DNA of 64,000 nt from Pithys albifrons albifrons. Lineage: Eukaryota > Chordata > Aves > Passeriformes > Thamnophilidae. The stretch lies in NCBI RefSeq assembly GCF_047495875.1, contig NC_092467.1, positions 13,481,566-13,545,565 of the forward strand, in the 5' to 3' direction. Under the pieces are notes generated by a model. The model did not search any database, was not told the DNA's origin, and worked only from the letters and a program-made list of their open reading frames with translations. The translations under genes were made by a program, and so were the position numbers. Positions 13,921 to 25,850 of the stretch are shown piece by piece (the stretch's first letter is position 1; each line of letters starts with the position of its first letter).

Positions 13921-14090
13921 ACCCAGTAAGACTTGCAGATGGGGCTGATAGACATCCATTAATTAGGTGACCACAGGAAATGTGCAACTGTCCAGTTGGG
14001 AAATGGGACTTTGTAATGAATTATGTCTAGATGTGCCAGTATTAATGGCATCTCAGCATTTGTTGATATGTACCAGGGAAAGTAAATCAA
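13921..14090. promoter_or_regulatory. Candidate conserved noncoding block
   Basis: The stretch combines a TAATTA core (cattaattaggtg, near 13959), several E-box-like and GATA-like words and few simple repeats, the texture typical of vertebrate developmental enhancers. This is an impression from composition only. No alignment was possible, and random AT-rich DNA also yields TAATTA. Confidence 0.18.
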
Positions 14091-16924
14091 AGAACTATTT
14101 AAATAGGTTCAGATGAACTTGTTTTGCATTGCAGATATATTACAAGTTCCCTAGTTCAGTCTCAGATCATAATCTGTTTCAAATCATTGCAATGCTAAGA
14201 TCACAGGAAGTTTGAGACTCAATCTTAGTTATTTACATCTAGGCATGTACCAGTAGTAGAACGAAGACTAATAACAGTGTTTGAGAATGTCAGTCTTAGC
14301 AGTCTGTGATTTTTAATTGCAATGGTGAACTTGGTAACTTAGTACCCAGTTGTCTGGACGAGCTCAGCCCCTATGCTGTTGTAAAGGGGCAGAAAGCACT
14401 GAGTTTTGTAGGAGCATCCAAGTTTTCAGCCTGTCAGCACCTACTTACCATGGGAATTGTTGCCTTTAAGAAACATTTCAGCAACAAATCTATGTTTCTG
14501 CTGTCTTGAAACAAAATGCAGTGTATTGCATGCCAAAGCTGTGTTGAAGTAGTGCTGTGACTTCTGAAGTATGTGGCCTCCAAGCAGCTGCCAAAAATCT
14601 CCTTAGTGTAACTTTGCTCTTCTAGATGTATTTCTTTTCTCCAAATATTTTTTGCGTGTGAGTTATGTTTTTCAGCAGGATTATTGTCTAATAGTATAAA
14701 AACTTTAATATCTGTTTTTCTGGTTGTGTTTTTCTTCATACACGTTTTGCTGGGGCACTCTGGAAATAGAATGGAAAACAGTTCAAACTTAGAGGGCTCA
14801 TGCCCCTATGACAGTGTTTCTGCAGTAGGCTTAGGCATTTATGTCTTGAAGAAACCAAGAGAGATGGAATTATACATGTAGAACCTCTCTCTGAAATAAG
14901 CATCCTCCGAGTTGTTTGACAACATCAGATTGGGATTTTGGGGTTTATTTTAAGATTTGGATTCTCACAAATGCCTGAGGTTCTTGTCTTGAAACTTTTC
15001 TCTTGCATGCATGCCTGCAGCTACAGATCCATGAAACAGAAAAGAAACTTAAACTCATGCACCAGTGAGTGTGTCTATGTCTCGTCACGGAGAACACGTC
15101 TCCAACAGTATCAAAGAATATATTTTGTGGTGGTGGCTTTCCACAGGTTTCCTTCAGTCATGTATTCCTTCACTCTTTGTATATTGGACACTTCAATGTC
15201 ACTCAGTCTAACCTTCTGCAAATATTTTCATGCTTCAGAATGAGTTCTGCCTCATAACTGATTATCAGCTTGTTCTCAGCTTCGTTTCATTGCATTTGGT
15301 GTGCCAAAACAGTAGTCAGATCCAGGGTTTTCCGAGTAATAGTTAAAGCTCTTGCTAAAACCATGGAAAAATTTGGCCAATGCTTGGCAATAACCTGGAG
15401 GTGTAACACAGTTGGTGTCCTTGTTTCATATTAAGACAGGTCATTTCTTCTTGTAGCTTAAATACAATTTTTTCTGATTTGTGGATGTCGAATGTCAATG
15501 ACTGACTCCTTTGGCTATTGGCAGAATTTAGGCTACATACATTGTACAGAAAGAAATATCAATTGTGTAAATATGATTTAATAACAATCAGTAAGGTTTA
15601 GATGAAACCCAAGAGGCCTTTTTTGTAACTACAGTAGGAATAATTTCAGCAAAACCATGTAAAAACAATTATTTTCATAATGCTGTGTTGTCCTGTGGGA
15701 AAGAAGAAATCACTTACACAGTTCCCATCTGAGTGATTTTTTGTTTGTTTTTTTTTTAATTTAGTCAACAGTTGGATATGTATCTATGAAAAAGACTTAT
15801 GGGGACTTTTTTCTTAATTCTAAATACTGTCTCAATTTCTTTCCACCCAATTAAAATTCTAAAAGGAAATTTTGCTGTAGAAAGCAGATGCACATCCAGC
15901 GCAGTAGGTGATGGCACTAAGTTTAAGATAATTTCCCCCGGATTTTCAGGCTGATGTCTTTAAGCTGGGTCATAATATTGCTTGTGATATCCTTTGGCTT
16001 CCCAAAAGATCTGTTTTCAACCTTGCCACCAGTACATACAAATTCATGAATCTGGAAGATTACAGATTTTCAATATATTTTACTCTTTGAACCTGCTGAC
16101 CTGTAGTCATAATACATCCACAAAAGGCAAGTGCTTTTTCCCTGTAATGTACTATCAAAAGCCAGAGGGAAAATGGTGTATTTTGCAGAAAAGCCTTCAT
16201 TCTAGCTGGACAGATTGTCAGCAGCTTGACTGCTTTCTGGGAACACTTAGAAATGGTTCCTACACAAATGAGTCTGGGAGCAGCTATGTGTTCTTAAATA
16301 TTCCTCCACCAACACTCAGATGTACAACAGTATTGCTAATTTAGTCGTGATTACTTACACAAGTATGGTATAGTTCATTCAGATTCCAGTCCTGCCTTCA
16401 GACAAAGATCCTTAGTTCTTTTATCAAAGTGCTGGTCTTATAATGGCAGTTTCAAAGAAAAGCACAAAATTAAGGAGTGCATATACCTATTCGACCCACT
16501 GACATGCAGCCACATTCACAGGGACTATTACAAGAGATAAAATAACCATGTTATTACCAGTGGGAGTGGAGCTTTTGCAGCAGATAGGATCCTATTGTGT
16601 AATCCTTCCTTAATTTTTTCTATGTATCCAAATCATTTTCAGCAAGTGTTTTGATAAGTTGAAGTAAAAAGCAATTAAACATCTTCTCTTTCCCCTTTCA
16701 GCTTACACTGCAATATTTTATCTCTCAAGATGTACTTTGCTATAGAGAGATATGATTGACTCACTGCCTCACTAATTGACTGCCTCTTATGTTTTTAGCT
16801 GGGATGAACCAAACTTTGTTTCCCACATTCTGTATTCACTTGGAAACAAGATGGGGGGAGAATGGTTTCTAGGAAACAAAACAAAGCAAAACCAAAAAAT
16901 GGAAAAAAACCCCAAACACCACCA

Positions 16925-16980
16925 CCCCCCCTCCCCCCCCCCCCTCCCCCCCCAAAAAAAAAACAACACAAAAACCCCCC
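16925..16980. repeat. Poly-C tract with adjoining poly-A and second C run
   Basis: A C-rich run interrupted by single T residues spans 16925-16953, followed by A-rich sequence and a C6 run at 16975-16980. The complementary strand therefore has several long G runs separated by single A residues, a G-quadruplex-type pattern; the plus strand could form an i-motif. The glycine-rich minus-strand frames over it are artefacts of this composition. Confidence 0.9.
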
Positions 16981-19668
16981 AGTTCTAACAGCAGTAATCA
17001 CTGTAAACTTCTTTGTAAATATATACATAATTTTGTTTTAAATATCACAGCAATGGTAATTCAAGTCTTCTGATTCTACCACTAAGAATAACACTTTGGA
17101 ATATAGCTTTGTGTAGGAGTCAGTAAATTACAATGAACTTACATTGCTCCTATTGGTAGGTCTGGTTGCAGTTCTGTGATATGGTGGTCTGAGCTGTGAC
17201 CTCACTGCTTCACAATACCTTTCCCTGCTGAAGAAGTAAAATAACCTGGCTGGTTTCATTTGAGCTGGACTCACTGAAGTACTATATGCTAGAGAATCAT
17301 AAAGATGTGGTTTTTCAGTCAGTGAGCAATAAATTCCAGAGTAGATGACCTCCTGGAGGTGCTTTGGTTCTGTTTAAATGGTGAGTTACAGAAAGTTGAG
17401 AGAAAACTTCATAGAGGTATCTCTGAGTAGTAAGTAATTTGGCTTTAAATATCAAATTTATCAAGCTTTCAAACCCCTAAATAACATTCCTTTCAAAATC
17501 AGTACCTTACTAAACTCACAGAAGTAAATTTAGGAGCTAAGCTGTAATTGCATCTGAGCAGCCCAGAGCCAGAAAAAGGTTTTTAACAAGTGCTTTGTAT
17601 GAGAAGCCTATTAAAGGGGAGCCTAAGCAGTTTATCTGATTGTGACAAATGCAGAATAAACAAGCAAAGGTGGTGTTGAAAGTGCCACTGAGCCTGAAAG
17701 TGAGGAGAAAAAGAACCTTATACTGATTCATGCACAACTAATTCTTCATGAATGCTTTGTTATTCACAGCTGGCTGAAAAATATAAGGAATTTGAAATAG
17801 ACTTGATGCAATTTTCATGCTGCTAACATATGATACCTTTTTAGACAGCAGATAGGGGAAAGTTGCAATGTACTTTTCAGTTTCTGAGTGTCATGACTTC
17901 TGCAGGCAGGCAGGCAGAGCCTGGCTTCTTACTCCTGTGAGCACATGTGCACAGATGAAGGGTCAGTCCTTTATAGCCAACAGTGCACATCTAGATTAAG
18001 AGAGACTGTAGAGATAGAAATAAATCACACACTAAGGAAATGGAACAAAAAAGGTGTTTCAGTGTGTGATTCTTGAAATCAGGTATTGCTCAGTGAAGGG
18101 TGCTGTGTTGCAAAGGGTGTAAGGATGAGTGCTTGGGGAGTACAGCTGGAAGGGGTGTGTAAATATCCCAGATTTGTGTATGTGTCACTAGTACCACTGG
18201 CTGCTGCCACCAATACGTGTACTGAGCACCACCATCCGTTTCCACAGGTATGCTCTTGCCAGTACTCAAGAAAAGAGGTTTGGGAATCCCTGAGGTTTGG
18301 GAATGTCTTCTCAATCAGTATCTAACCATGTCTCTGTGAGCTTTCCATTTGAGGGAAAAAAAAAAAGGCATGATGAATTTTTTTTTCATTCTTTCTTTAT
18401 AAAGTGGGTCTATGTTACTCTTCTACAAAAACAGTAGACATTTACCTTGGTGCAGTTTCTGAGCATACCAGTGTCTTCTCGGGTTCATGTTTTTTAATAT
18501 CTTCTCTTGTGTTAGAGCTTTCTCTTTAAATTTCCTGGTTTTTTCTCTTATGTTTTCAGTTCAAACAATTTGCCCGCTACTGTATGTAGAGTTAGTCACT
18601 GTAGGAAGTGGTTCTTTTCTCTCCCAGTTAGTTCTTGTTTTGTTATTGCCGTGTAGCTCAATCTTTAATAGTAGCATCTATTATTTTCTTTATCCCACTC
18701 AGTAAAGAAGCTTAATTGTTTTGTTTCAGGCTTTTTATTCAGCCTGACTGAAGAGCATGCTAACTACGCTGCAGCTTCAAGGTGTGGCATTGCCTACAGA
18801 TCAAAGACACTTATGGTGGCAGCCACTGAGGCTTTCCAGGAGCAGAGGTTGTTGAGCTGGCTGTGTGCTAATGTGGCTTAGCAGGCAGATGTGGAGGATG
18901 CCAGCATGGTGAGGTGCTTGGCAGAGCCTCCAGTGTCCCATGAACCACAATGTTTGAGTGGGATTCCACGGCATTAGTCAGCCTGGCTTTCAGTGTCTTA
19001 TAAAGCCCAAAGCAATCATTGTCTTTGTGTGTTCATATTTTGTGTTGCTTCTACACAGATACCAGGTTGTTGTGTTCTGTGAGATGACCTGTTAAATTTG
19101 CAATAGAAATAACATCCTGGAGTTGTTGTAAATGGAAATATATTAGAGATAAATTATATTGCTTTTTCTGAGGAGTGCTGTCCATAAGATGATTTTTCTT
19201 TGCATCAATGATTCCTATGATTCTTTTCATGATACTTGAGATCTAGGAATACTGATCTAGGTAACAGGGAGATGTCCTTCTACGAAAATTAAAAATGCAG
19301 TACCTTGCCACTCAGCATTTTTTGTTGGGGCTTGGAAAAACCCAAAGGAAGCTCTGCCATAATTAAAGCATGGCTGTGTAGCTGTAACTTCAGGGGACCT
19401 ATCTAGAAATTATTTGGTGTTCTAAAAAAACCTAGCCTATCAACAAACAAACTACCCCAACCAAACAGAAAAAAGAAACCCTACCACTGCAGTGAGCAGC
19501 AGTGTTGGAAAGGGTGAGGCACAGCCTTTGTCTGTAAACTCAGTTTAGAAGTTTCAGTAAAGCTATTTGTGAAAAATGGTATGTTTTTTTCTAGAAATAA
19601 ATTGATTTTTAATTTGGCAAGAACTGTTTGTATGTGGTAGTGATTTAAAATGAATGATTATGCCAGGA
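16981..19668. other. Unique noncoding sequence, no gene seen
   Basis: No gene or known repeat family recognised. Minor direct repeats occur: a (ggca)-type run near 17904-17917 and a 13-base word, gaggtttgggaat, repeated with period 17 at 18275-18304. The words near 17340-17370 and 19206-19225 faintly recall CR1 3' ends but are too short to call. Confidence 0.6.
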
Positions 19669-19670
19669 AT

Positions 19671-19793
19671 GGGGGGGGGGGAGGAAGCCTGTAATAGCTA
19701 AAATTAAAATGTATCAAAAAGCCTCATTTTTTAATAGTTACCGAGGACCTGAGAAGCGTTAATGTGGCAAATACTCCCCCCCCCCTTTTTTTT
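19671..19793. repeat. G11 tract and C10T8 tract in inverse arrangement
   Basis: Eleven G residues at 19671-19681 and ten C residues at 19776-19785, followed by eight T residues to 19793, lie about 95 bases apart on the same strand. They are complementary, so the transcript of either strand could pair them. More simply, both are homopolymer expansions of a kind common in bird genomes. Confidence 0.85.
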
Positions 19794-19868
19794 AACTGAA
19801 TATATTAAAAGGCCTTAAAATGGAAAAAAAGAGCATAAGCAAAACTGAATGTGGAATATACAAAGCAT

Positions 19869-19898
19869 GTTGTTATGGGTTTTGTTGTTATGGGTTTA
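19869..19898. repeat. 15-bp tandem duplication
   Basis: The 15-base word gttgttatgggttt(t/a) occurs twice head to tail (19869-19883 and 19884-19898) with one difference at the last base. This is a small local duplication, probably from replication slippage. Confidence 0.85.
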
Positions 19899-21836
19899 GC
19901 TTTAGAAAATAATCACCAAAACTATAAACCATCAAAGTAGTATCCCAATTAGCTGTGTAGAAGTAAATAATCTGAACAATGTGGCATGAAATAATAGGTA
20001 AGAAACATTAATTCTAGTTATACAGGAATAAAATCTCTATCCCAATAAAATGTCAATGTGTATCTTCAGTATTGAGCATCTCTTAAAGTTACAGTGCTGT
20101 CAACCTTTTTGATTACTTTTGTAAGTACTTTGGGGAAAGATATGTAGATAGTAACAGTGATTCTCTTCTATTATTAGCCATGAGAGGGCAAACTAAAGGA
20201 CTAAAAACAATACCCAGAATTTCAGAGGTGAGCTGCCTTACTTAAATATCGTTAGTGTAAATATTTTTACCTGTTTTTTTTTTTTTTACTTTTGCATCAG
20301 AAGAATCATTCAATGCAATATCCTCTCATTCTGACTGGATGTGTCTGTCTTCTAGGTTTTTCTTGGGGTTTTTGTTTGGGGTTTTTCCCATTAAGAAAAA
20401 TGTGTGGCCACATGAGTTGTAGAATGAGAAACCTGCTGTTATTTGATGACAATGAGTGCACTCTGACATTCCAATCAAAGGTTTGTAAATGGGACTCCAA
20501 CAGAGGAAAAGAGCATAATAAGAAATTTGACTCCTTCCTGTCATGAAAAGGTACACTTTTATATATCTGACAGAAACCTGCTAACTTGAAAATAGCACAT
20601 GTATTTTGAAGATGGAGTGGTAACCAATGTAAATTTTGCTTACAGGAAGGTGACTGACCAGCACAGTTTTGTAAATAGATACACAGTATGAATATGTATT
20701 TACCTCAGTGTAAGGATGGACATTCCAGCACTGATAGCAGAAATACTACCAAATACTACAAAAGTTCTTTCTGGTAGTCAGTGCAGTATAAATGGCTGAG
20801 CTTATTCAAAACAAATCATTAAAAGCTTTCTGGTTTGCATGGCATGGTTATTTTTATTCTCTTCCTTCCTCTCTGCCATCTGTCTATAAACCTATTGATT
20901 GCTCCAGTATTCTGTTTTTGCTGCTGATGCAGTGTATCAGTTTCCGTTTTATTACAGTGACATTTTTCCCCCGATCTTTGGAGGACACTTATGTAAATTG
21001 AAACAAAGATTAGTTATAATGGTGATGTAAGCAAGGGAATAAAACTGCATTGATCCAACATTGATTGTAGTTGAGAGGAATAAATCACACCCTAGAAAAA
21101 AGGGAAGAGGTCAATAGTTCTGAAACATTTTCTTTTTTCATATAATTCTGATACATTAAAGTCTGGTTATTGTTTCCTATGTTAGTATTAGGCTTACCAG
21201 AAATTATCTTGATAGGTTTAGAAGAATCTTGTGAATTTTTTAAAGAGATACTTTGAACATTCTACTATGCAGATTCAGGTAGTTACCAGCCTTCTGGATA
21301 GGCTCTCCAGTTCCTATCACACCACTTAAAAAGCAATGTTTGGTCAGACTCTGCATAACTTAAATAGCCTTACAGTTCTATAAACACAGAATTAAAACAA
21401 CTAGTTCTTGTGAGGCTTGTTTCCAGATTTCTTTTAAATTACCTGGCAAGCTCTGTTCAGTGAAGAACAAGGCAAGTATGGGTTGATCCTAAAAGTCGAG
21501 GTTCAAATTAGTATAGAGATAATAAATCATTTCTCTGAACAGAAAAGCTGTATTCAGTATATTCATTCTGATGAAGACTGCACAGAAATTAAATGGTGTA
21601 ATTCTAGAAAAAACAGTCTGTAAATATTTCTGGTGCCTTTTGAAGGTACTCTTGCTTAGGTGGAGGATATCTTTCTGAAATGGTTTTTCCAATTCTTTTT
21701 ACCATATGCAAATTTTACATAAAGGGAATGTTCTGATATGAGTGATTCTGCTATCTTGTGGGGGTGACAGTGAGTGCATCCCTTAAGGAAAGCTGTTTAG
21801 AGTTCTACCTTAAAGAGAACAGAGCTACCTGGAGTA
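19899..21836. other. Unique noncoding sequence, no gene seen
   Basis: AT-rich sequence with a T14 tract at 20274-20287 and a GT-rich stretch at 20354-20388. There is no recognisable gene and no repeat family. The short open frames on either strand are not convincing. Confidence 0.65.
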
Positions 21837-21883
21837 TGTGTGGTGGCTTGTAGCCAGTGAGAGGCTGTGGTGTATGCAAGGTG

Positions 21884-21899
21884 AATTGGTTAACCAATT
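21884..21899. promoter_or_regulatory. 16-bp palindrome with two opposed CCAAT boxes
   Basis: The sequence aattggttaaccaatt is a perfect palindrome, giving ATTGG and CCAAT in mirror image around GTTAAC. CCAAT boxes bind NF-Y in vertebrate promoters. It lies 28 bases upstream of the TATA-like box of the proposed LTR, a plausible promoter position. Confidence 0.5.
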
Positions 21900-21927
21900 A
21901 TGTGGTGACATGTTGGATGTGGGAGAG

Positions 21928-21935
21928 TATAAGAA
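21928..21935 (+). promoter_or_regulatory. TATA-like box of the proposed LTR
   Basis: The word tataagaa follows the CCAAT palindrome and precedes the AATAAA by about 120 bases, the spacing expected of U3 promoter and R-region polyadenylation signal in an LTR. Initiation would be expected about 25-30 bases downstream. Confidence 0.45.
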
Positions 21936-22053
21936 GTCTGGATGTTACTGCGTGAGAGTTAGATCTACTAAGATGTGAGATGATGTAATAGGAACTTCAA
22001 GGAACTATCTACTTCTACTATGAGCTATGAGAACTGTCTGTTAATCTATCTTG

Positions 22054-22059
22054 AATAAA
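22054..22059 (+). terminator. AATAAA polyadenylation signal of the proposed LTR
   Basis: A canonical AATAAA hexamer lies within the element, about 120 bases after the TATA-like box. An imperfect 13-base-period duplication (agccttctgat, twice at 22074-22097) follows directly, near where cleavage would fall. Confidence 0.45.
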
Positions 22060-22194
22060 CTCTCTAAGCTATGAGCCTTCTGATCAAGCCTTCTGATGTC
22101 TGCTGTGCCTGAGCTCTTCTGGCCATCAGTCCAGCGCCCAAGCTCGGTATAAGGGGCTCCCCCTATACTATCTGAAGGGTAAAATCCCAGAACA

Positions 22195-24529
22195 TAACTT
22201 TGAAGGAGTGCCATTAGTTTATATTTCTAGGTGCAGACCATCCTCTCCTGTGTTTTCAAATCACACTTGTCTTAGCACTTGATAAGTTCATTTCTTCTTA
22301 AAGGAGTCACTCTTTTTCCTCTTTCTAGTATTTTGATGGAAGTCAGACAGAACTGTTTATTTCTAATAAAGGACATTTTCAGGTCTTAAGGCCTGCTGAT
22401 TCAGTCAACTGTGCTGCTACATCTTGTGACAAACTTTTTTTCTAAAATATGGTGGTGTCGAGTTCAGTGCTCCAGTGTCATAGTGAAGCAAAAAAGCTTA
22501 AATGAGTTTTTTTTTTTTTAAAAGTCACAAATCTGTACAGTATGGGTAGCTCCAACTTGATAGTGCCTACATTTCTTGTTGGAAGCCAGAAAGTTATTTT
22601 AGACTAAGGTCATCTTCTATATCTTGTAATAATTCTCATACTATGTGCTACTAGACACCTTCTGACACAGTGCTAAAATAGAGCCATCTGGTGCTGTAGG
22701 GTGATGAACAGCTCTGTTCAGTATTTTGCTTTAACTTCTATGATTAACTACTTTTTAAGGTTATATAACTACTACTAGAAAGGAAAAGTCTTTGGCAATC
22801 ACCAGAACTAATAAAGCTCTTGCAGAACTCAGAGTTCTCAGAATTGTGGATTTGTTAAAATCAAGTCTATACTGAATAAATGATATATTGGTTTTGATAG
22901 GGATAGAGTTCTAAATCCTCAGTGTCCCCAGAATAGCTGGTGATAGAAATGAAGCTGCATCTCACATGCCCGTGAAGGATGAACGCCCAGGGCTTTCCTT
23001 CCTTTATGCATGAACTCTACTTGAAAGGGTCCTAGTCCTTCACGGTGAGATACAAGAATTCTGTGAGACTCAAGAGAGTTTCACAGCCAGATTTTTCTTT
23101 GTTATAGCCCTAAGATACTTATTTTGTTAACACCTTACTTAACAGTTTGCCTTTTCTGACCATGAGCAAGACAAAGCTTGCATTTTACCTACCTCATTTA
23201 ATATGGTTGGATACACCAAACAAAAATGTGGCCATTAATCTTGAGTGAATGTATATTCATAGACTGTGATGAAGGGACCTTCCTGAAAAATGTTAATGAG
23301 TTGTTCTCAGAATGGATATAGACAATTTTGACAAAATGTGCCTAAGTTCTATATTTTTGAGGACCCAACAGCTTAACCTAAACTAAAGTTTTCTGCGTTG
23401 TTGAATTGTGGAGTTGAATCATTTGATCCCATAAGATATTTCCTATCTAGGAGTTCAGTTAGGTGACTGGAATTACTGTTCAGACTAGGGTCTTGTGAGA
23501 GAACTTCAGGAAGTTTAAATGGATGCTCAAAAACCATTGCAGACCTGCATGGCTGGCAGCCTGCCTAGGGTGGCATCACCTGCTTGGAATCGCCCCTTGC
23601 TACAGGGACATATTAGGTCTCTGGAGCATCCCTACATGTCCTCCTACATGGAGGTGCTGCATCCTAACTTTAAAAAACAAAATAAAGAAAACCTCAACCA
23701 AAACAAAGAATCCACACAAAAAAACCCACTACCCTTTGACTTCATTAATGAAAGAATTTTTTTAAATGAATCACTTGAGGTAAGCTTTGCTTTCTGCTTT
23801 CTAGAACTTTTTCTTACTGAACAAACACAGTTAAAGAGGGCTCTTTCAGAGAGATATTTTTTGAAATTGCAATTCTCTTATAAAGAGTGTTAATGTACAC
23901 ATAGCTTTTAGAGAAACTTGCTTTTTTTCTTTATGGTTTTCTCTCTTTTTAAAATTTATTTTATGCTCAGGAAATCAAGGTCTTTTTAAAGATAGTTGTT
24001 TGGAGTATTCTGTAGTCCAATCTTGGGGTTTTTCTCTGTCGTAATAGCAATGCATAATAGCATTCTTAAGAGATACCAAAATCGTCTTTTAGCCAGTTAG
24101 TGTGAACAGAAACATTGTGTGAAAAGTCTGGGCACCTCACAGCTGTTCTCCAAACACATGCTTTCCTTTCTTATTGGGAGGGTGGAAACCTCAGCTTTGG
24201 TCTTCATACCTGACTTGTTCTTGATAACGAGTTCTCCTCAGAGGAAAGGGGGACTTCGTTCCCCAGCTGAGGAAAATAAGAAAGCAGCTTTATTTTGACA
24301 ATTGAATACCTCTAATTTCTGTTACTTCAACCTCTGGAAAGAAGTAAACAGCAGCTTCTGTTTCCTTCCAGTGCAGGGCTGTGAGGAGGGTTTGTGAAGT
24401 GGCTTGTAGACCCAGCTCTTGCTTCCTGCTTTAGTGGGTCTGTAAAGTGGTCCTGGGAGTGAGCAGAGGGGCTCTGTGTTTGCCTTCTGAGGGCTTGTGA
24501 GGAGAGGAACCCTGAATGGGCACATGCAG
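22195..24529. other. Unique noncoding sequence, no gene seen
   Basis: A T13 tract lies at 22507-22519. The plus-strand open frame of 124 codons at 23519-23893 has no recognisable domain and becomes lysine- and asparagine-rich over an A-rich stretch. No known repeat family was recognised. Confidence 0.65.
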
Positions 24530-24790
24530 AACACAATGGAAAAAATGATGAGGGAGAAGAAGGAGAGCAAAAATGTGTAGAAAGGTACACTTGCAGAATA
24601 GATGAGAGCCTGAAGAAGAATTAAGAATTAGAAGGAAACGGTAGTGAAAATAGAGAGGGGACTATAAACTTAGGGGAAAATAGGTTTAGGTTCATTTTGT
24701 TCTTGTAGTTTTCCCTCAGAAAAGTTAAAAAAAATGCAGAGGAGGAGAAAAGAAGAAACAAAAGGAGGAGAAAAAAATTAGATTAAATGC
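24530..24790. repeat. Purine-rich (GA-rich) stretch
   Basis: The plus strand is dominated by A and G, with runs such as gagggagaagaaggagag and gaggaggagaaaagaag. The minus-strand frames over the neighbouring region are serine- and leucine-rich for this reason. Polypurine DNA of this kind can adopt triplex structure, but it is not a clean microsatellite. Confidence 0.7.
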
Positions 24791-25439
24791 ATAACAAAAG
24801 AATTAATGTGGAAAATATGAAAACAGGTGACCATAGGAAATGTTTTCTTTGCCATTTAAAAAGGATATGCATAGGAATCGAATTTCACCTGGTGAACCAA
24901 ATGCAATAAAGATGCACTCCAGCTTCAGTTTCTGGAGAACTATTTTATAAAATGCAGAAAATATTAAAATGCACCTGATTATCCAGTGCAAAGCCTGGGT
25001 TTATGCTTCATATTTGGGATATGAGCAAATCGATTTCCTTTTATTAACACACAGACTGGCCATTTGTATTGCAGATACATTTTAAGGCATTTCATTCAAT
25101 TAAGTTATTGCATATTCTGTCTTTACTATGTGACATCTCTCCTTGCTCATGTTGTGTCCTCAATAACTGTGTGGATGACCTTGACTTTGCTTTGTATACT
25201 TAATTAAAATATGCATTTTTGTTTGTTTGTTTTGTAACTTACCATGAGAAACTGGTATGTGCAGCTATGAATTTTTCTTAATAATCCACATGAACTTCTC
25301 CAAATTGTCTAAGATCAGTAAACAGAAGATATTAGTCATCCAAAACCTTTGTTGACCATAGTAAAGGTTTTTAAAATGTAGGAAACCAGATCAGCTCAAT
25401 CACTTAAGCAATTTTTTTTCTATATTACTATTTAACAAA
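24791..25439. other. Unique AT-rich sequence, no gene seen
   Basis: AT-rich sequence without recognised gene or repeat, apart from a short (gttt)n run near 25218-25233. Confidence 0.6.
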
Positions 25440-25850
25440 ATATAAAATGCTGCTCAGTAAAGATCACTTCAATGGCTGTGGAGGCCTGAATTGCACTAGC
25501 TCTAATTCAAATAACTAATCATATTCCACAGCCACTTAAAAGCCAAGAATTTGTTACAGGGAGAAGCAGGAAATAAAAAATGCTAGTAAATAACGTTGCA
25601 AAGAGCTTTGCATGAGCACACTTCAGTGGTTTTGATTTGGTAAACAGCACAATGATATCAAATTGAACTACTTAGTCATTAAATAAAGAGACGTGACCTA
25701 TACAAGGTAATTCTAATTAAAATCCAGTGTCTATGCACTGCAATTTATTGCATCCATTGCAAGCTTTTTGCTTTCAAAACTAATTAGAGTGATGGAAAGG
25801 GAATGTGTTGTGATTCTGGCAATCTCATATTCATAAATTTGTGGTACCTA
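25440..25850. promoter_or_regulatory. Candidate conserved noncoding block
   Basis: The block is free of simple repeats and rich in homeodomain-type words (ctaattca, actaatca, aattaaaatc, actaattaga), together with balanced k-mer content, as in vertebrate developmental enhancers. No coding frame runs through it. The call rests on texture alone; conservation must be tested by alignment. Confidence 0.2.

Larger units (their letters stand above)
10669..16920. other. Unique noncoding sequence, no gene seen
   Basis: AT-rich sequence with no recognised gene or repeat family. It contains the longest open frame of the window (12033-12575, plus, 180 codons). That length is near what chance allows in 64 kb of six frames, and the translation matches no family I know. 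A T-rich run lies near 15739-15759. Candidate features inside (12202-12282 and 13921-14090) are listed separately. Confidence 0.6.
21837..22194 (+). mobile_element. Probable solo LTR of an endogenous retrovirus
   Basis: About 360 bases have the arrangement of a retroviral long terminal repeat on the plus strand: a TG-rich 5' edge (TG at 21837, 21839 or 21841), a CCAAT-containing palindrome (21884-21899), a TATA-like box (tataagaa, 21928-21935), AATAAA (22054-22059), a GC-richer U5-like part and a possible CA end at 22193-22194. No gag, pol or env sequence flanks it, so it would be a solo LTR left by recombination. I could not find a clean target-site duplication, so both edges are approximate. 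The avian family is not identified. The alternative is a chance assembly of promoter-like motifs in unique DNA. Confidence 0.5.

Noticed and set aside
16787..17028. Glycine-rich minus-strand open frames
   Set aside because: They are translations of the poly-C/poly-A low-complexity tract.
17283..17370. CR1-like words (agaatcataaagatg, agatgacctcctggaggtgc)
   Set aside because: The matches are short, in inconsistent orientations and without the conserved terminal blocks.
19206..19225. Words tgattcctatgattct as a CR1 3' terminus
   Set aside because: Only the short tail-like words match; the upstream sequence has no CR1 similarity.
20274..20500. Minus-strand retrocopy with T14 as its poly-A tail
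   Set aside because: No recognisable gene sequence follows, and no flanking duplication was found.
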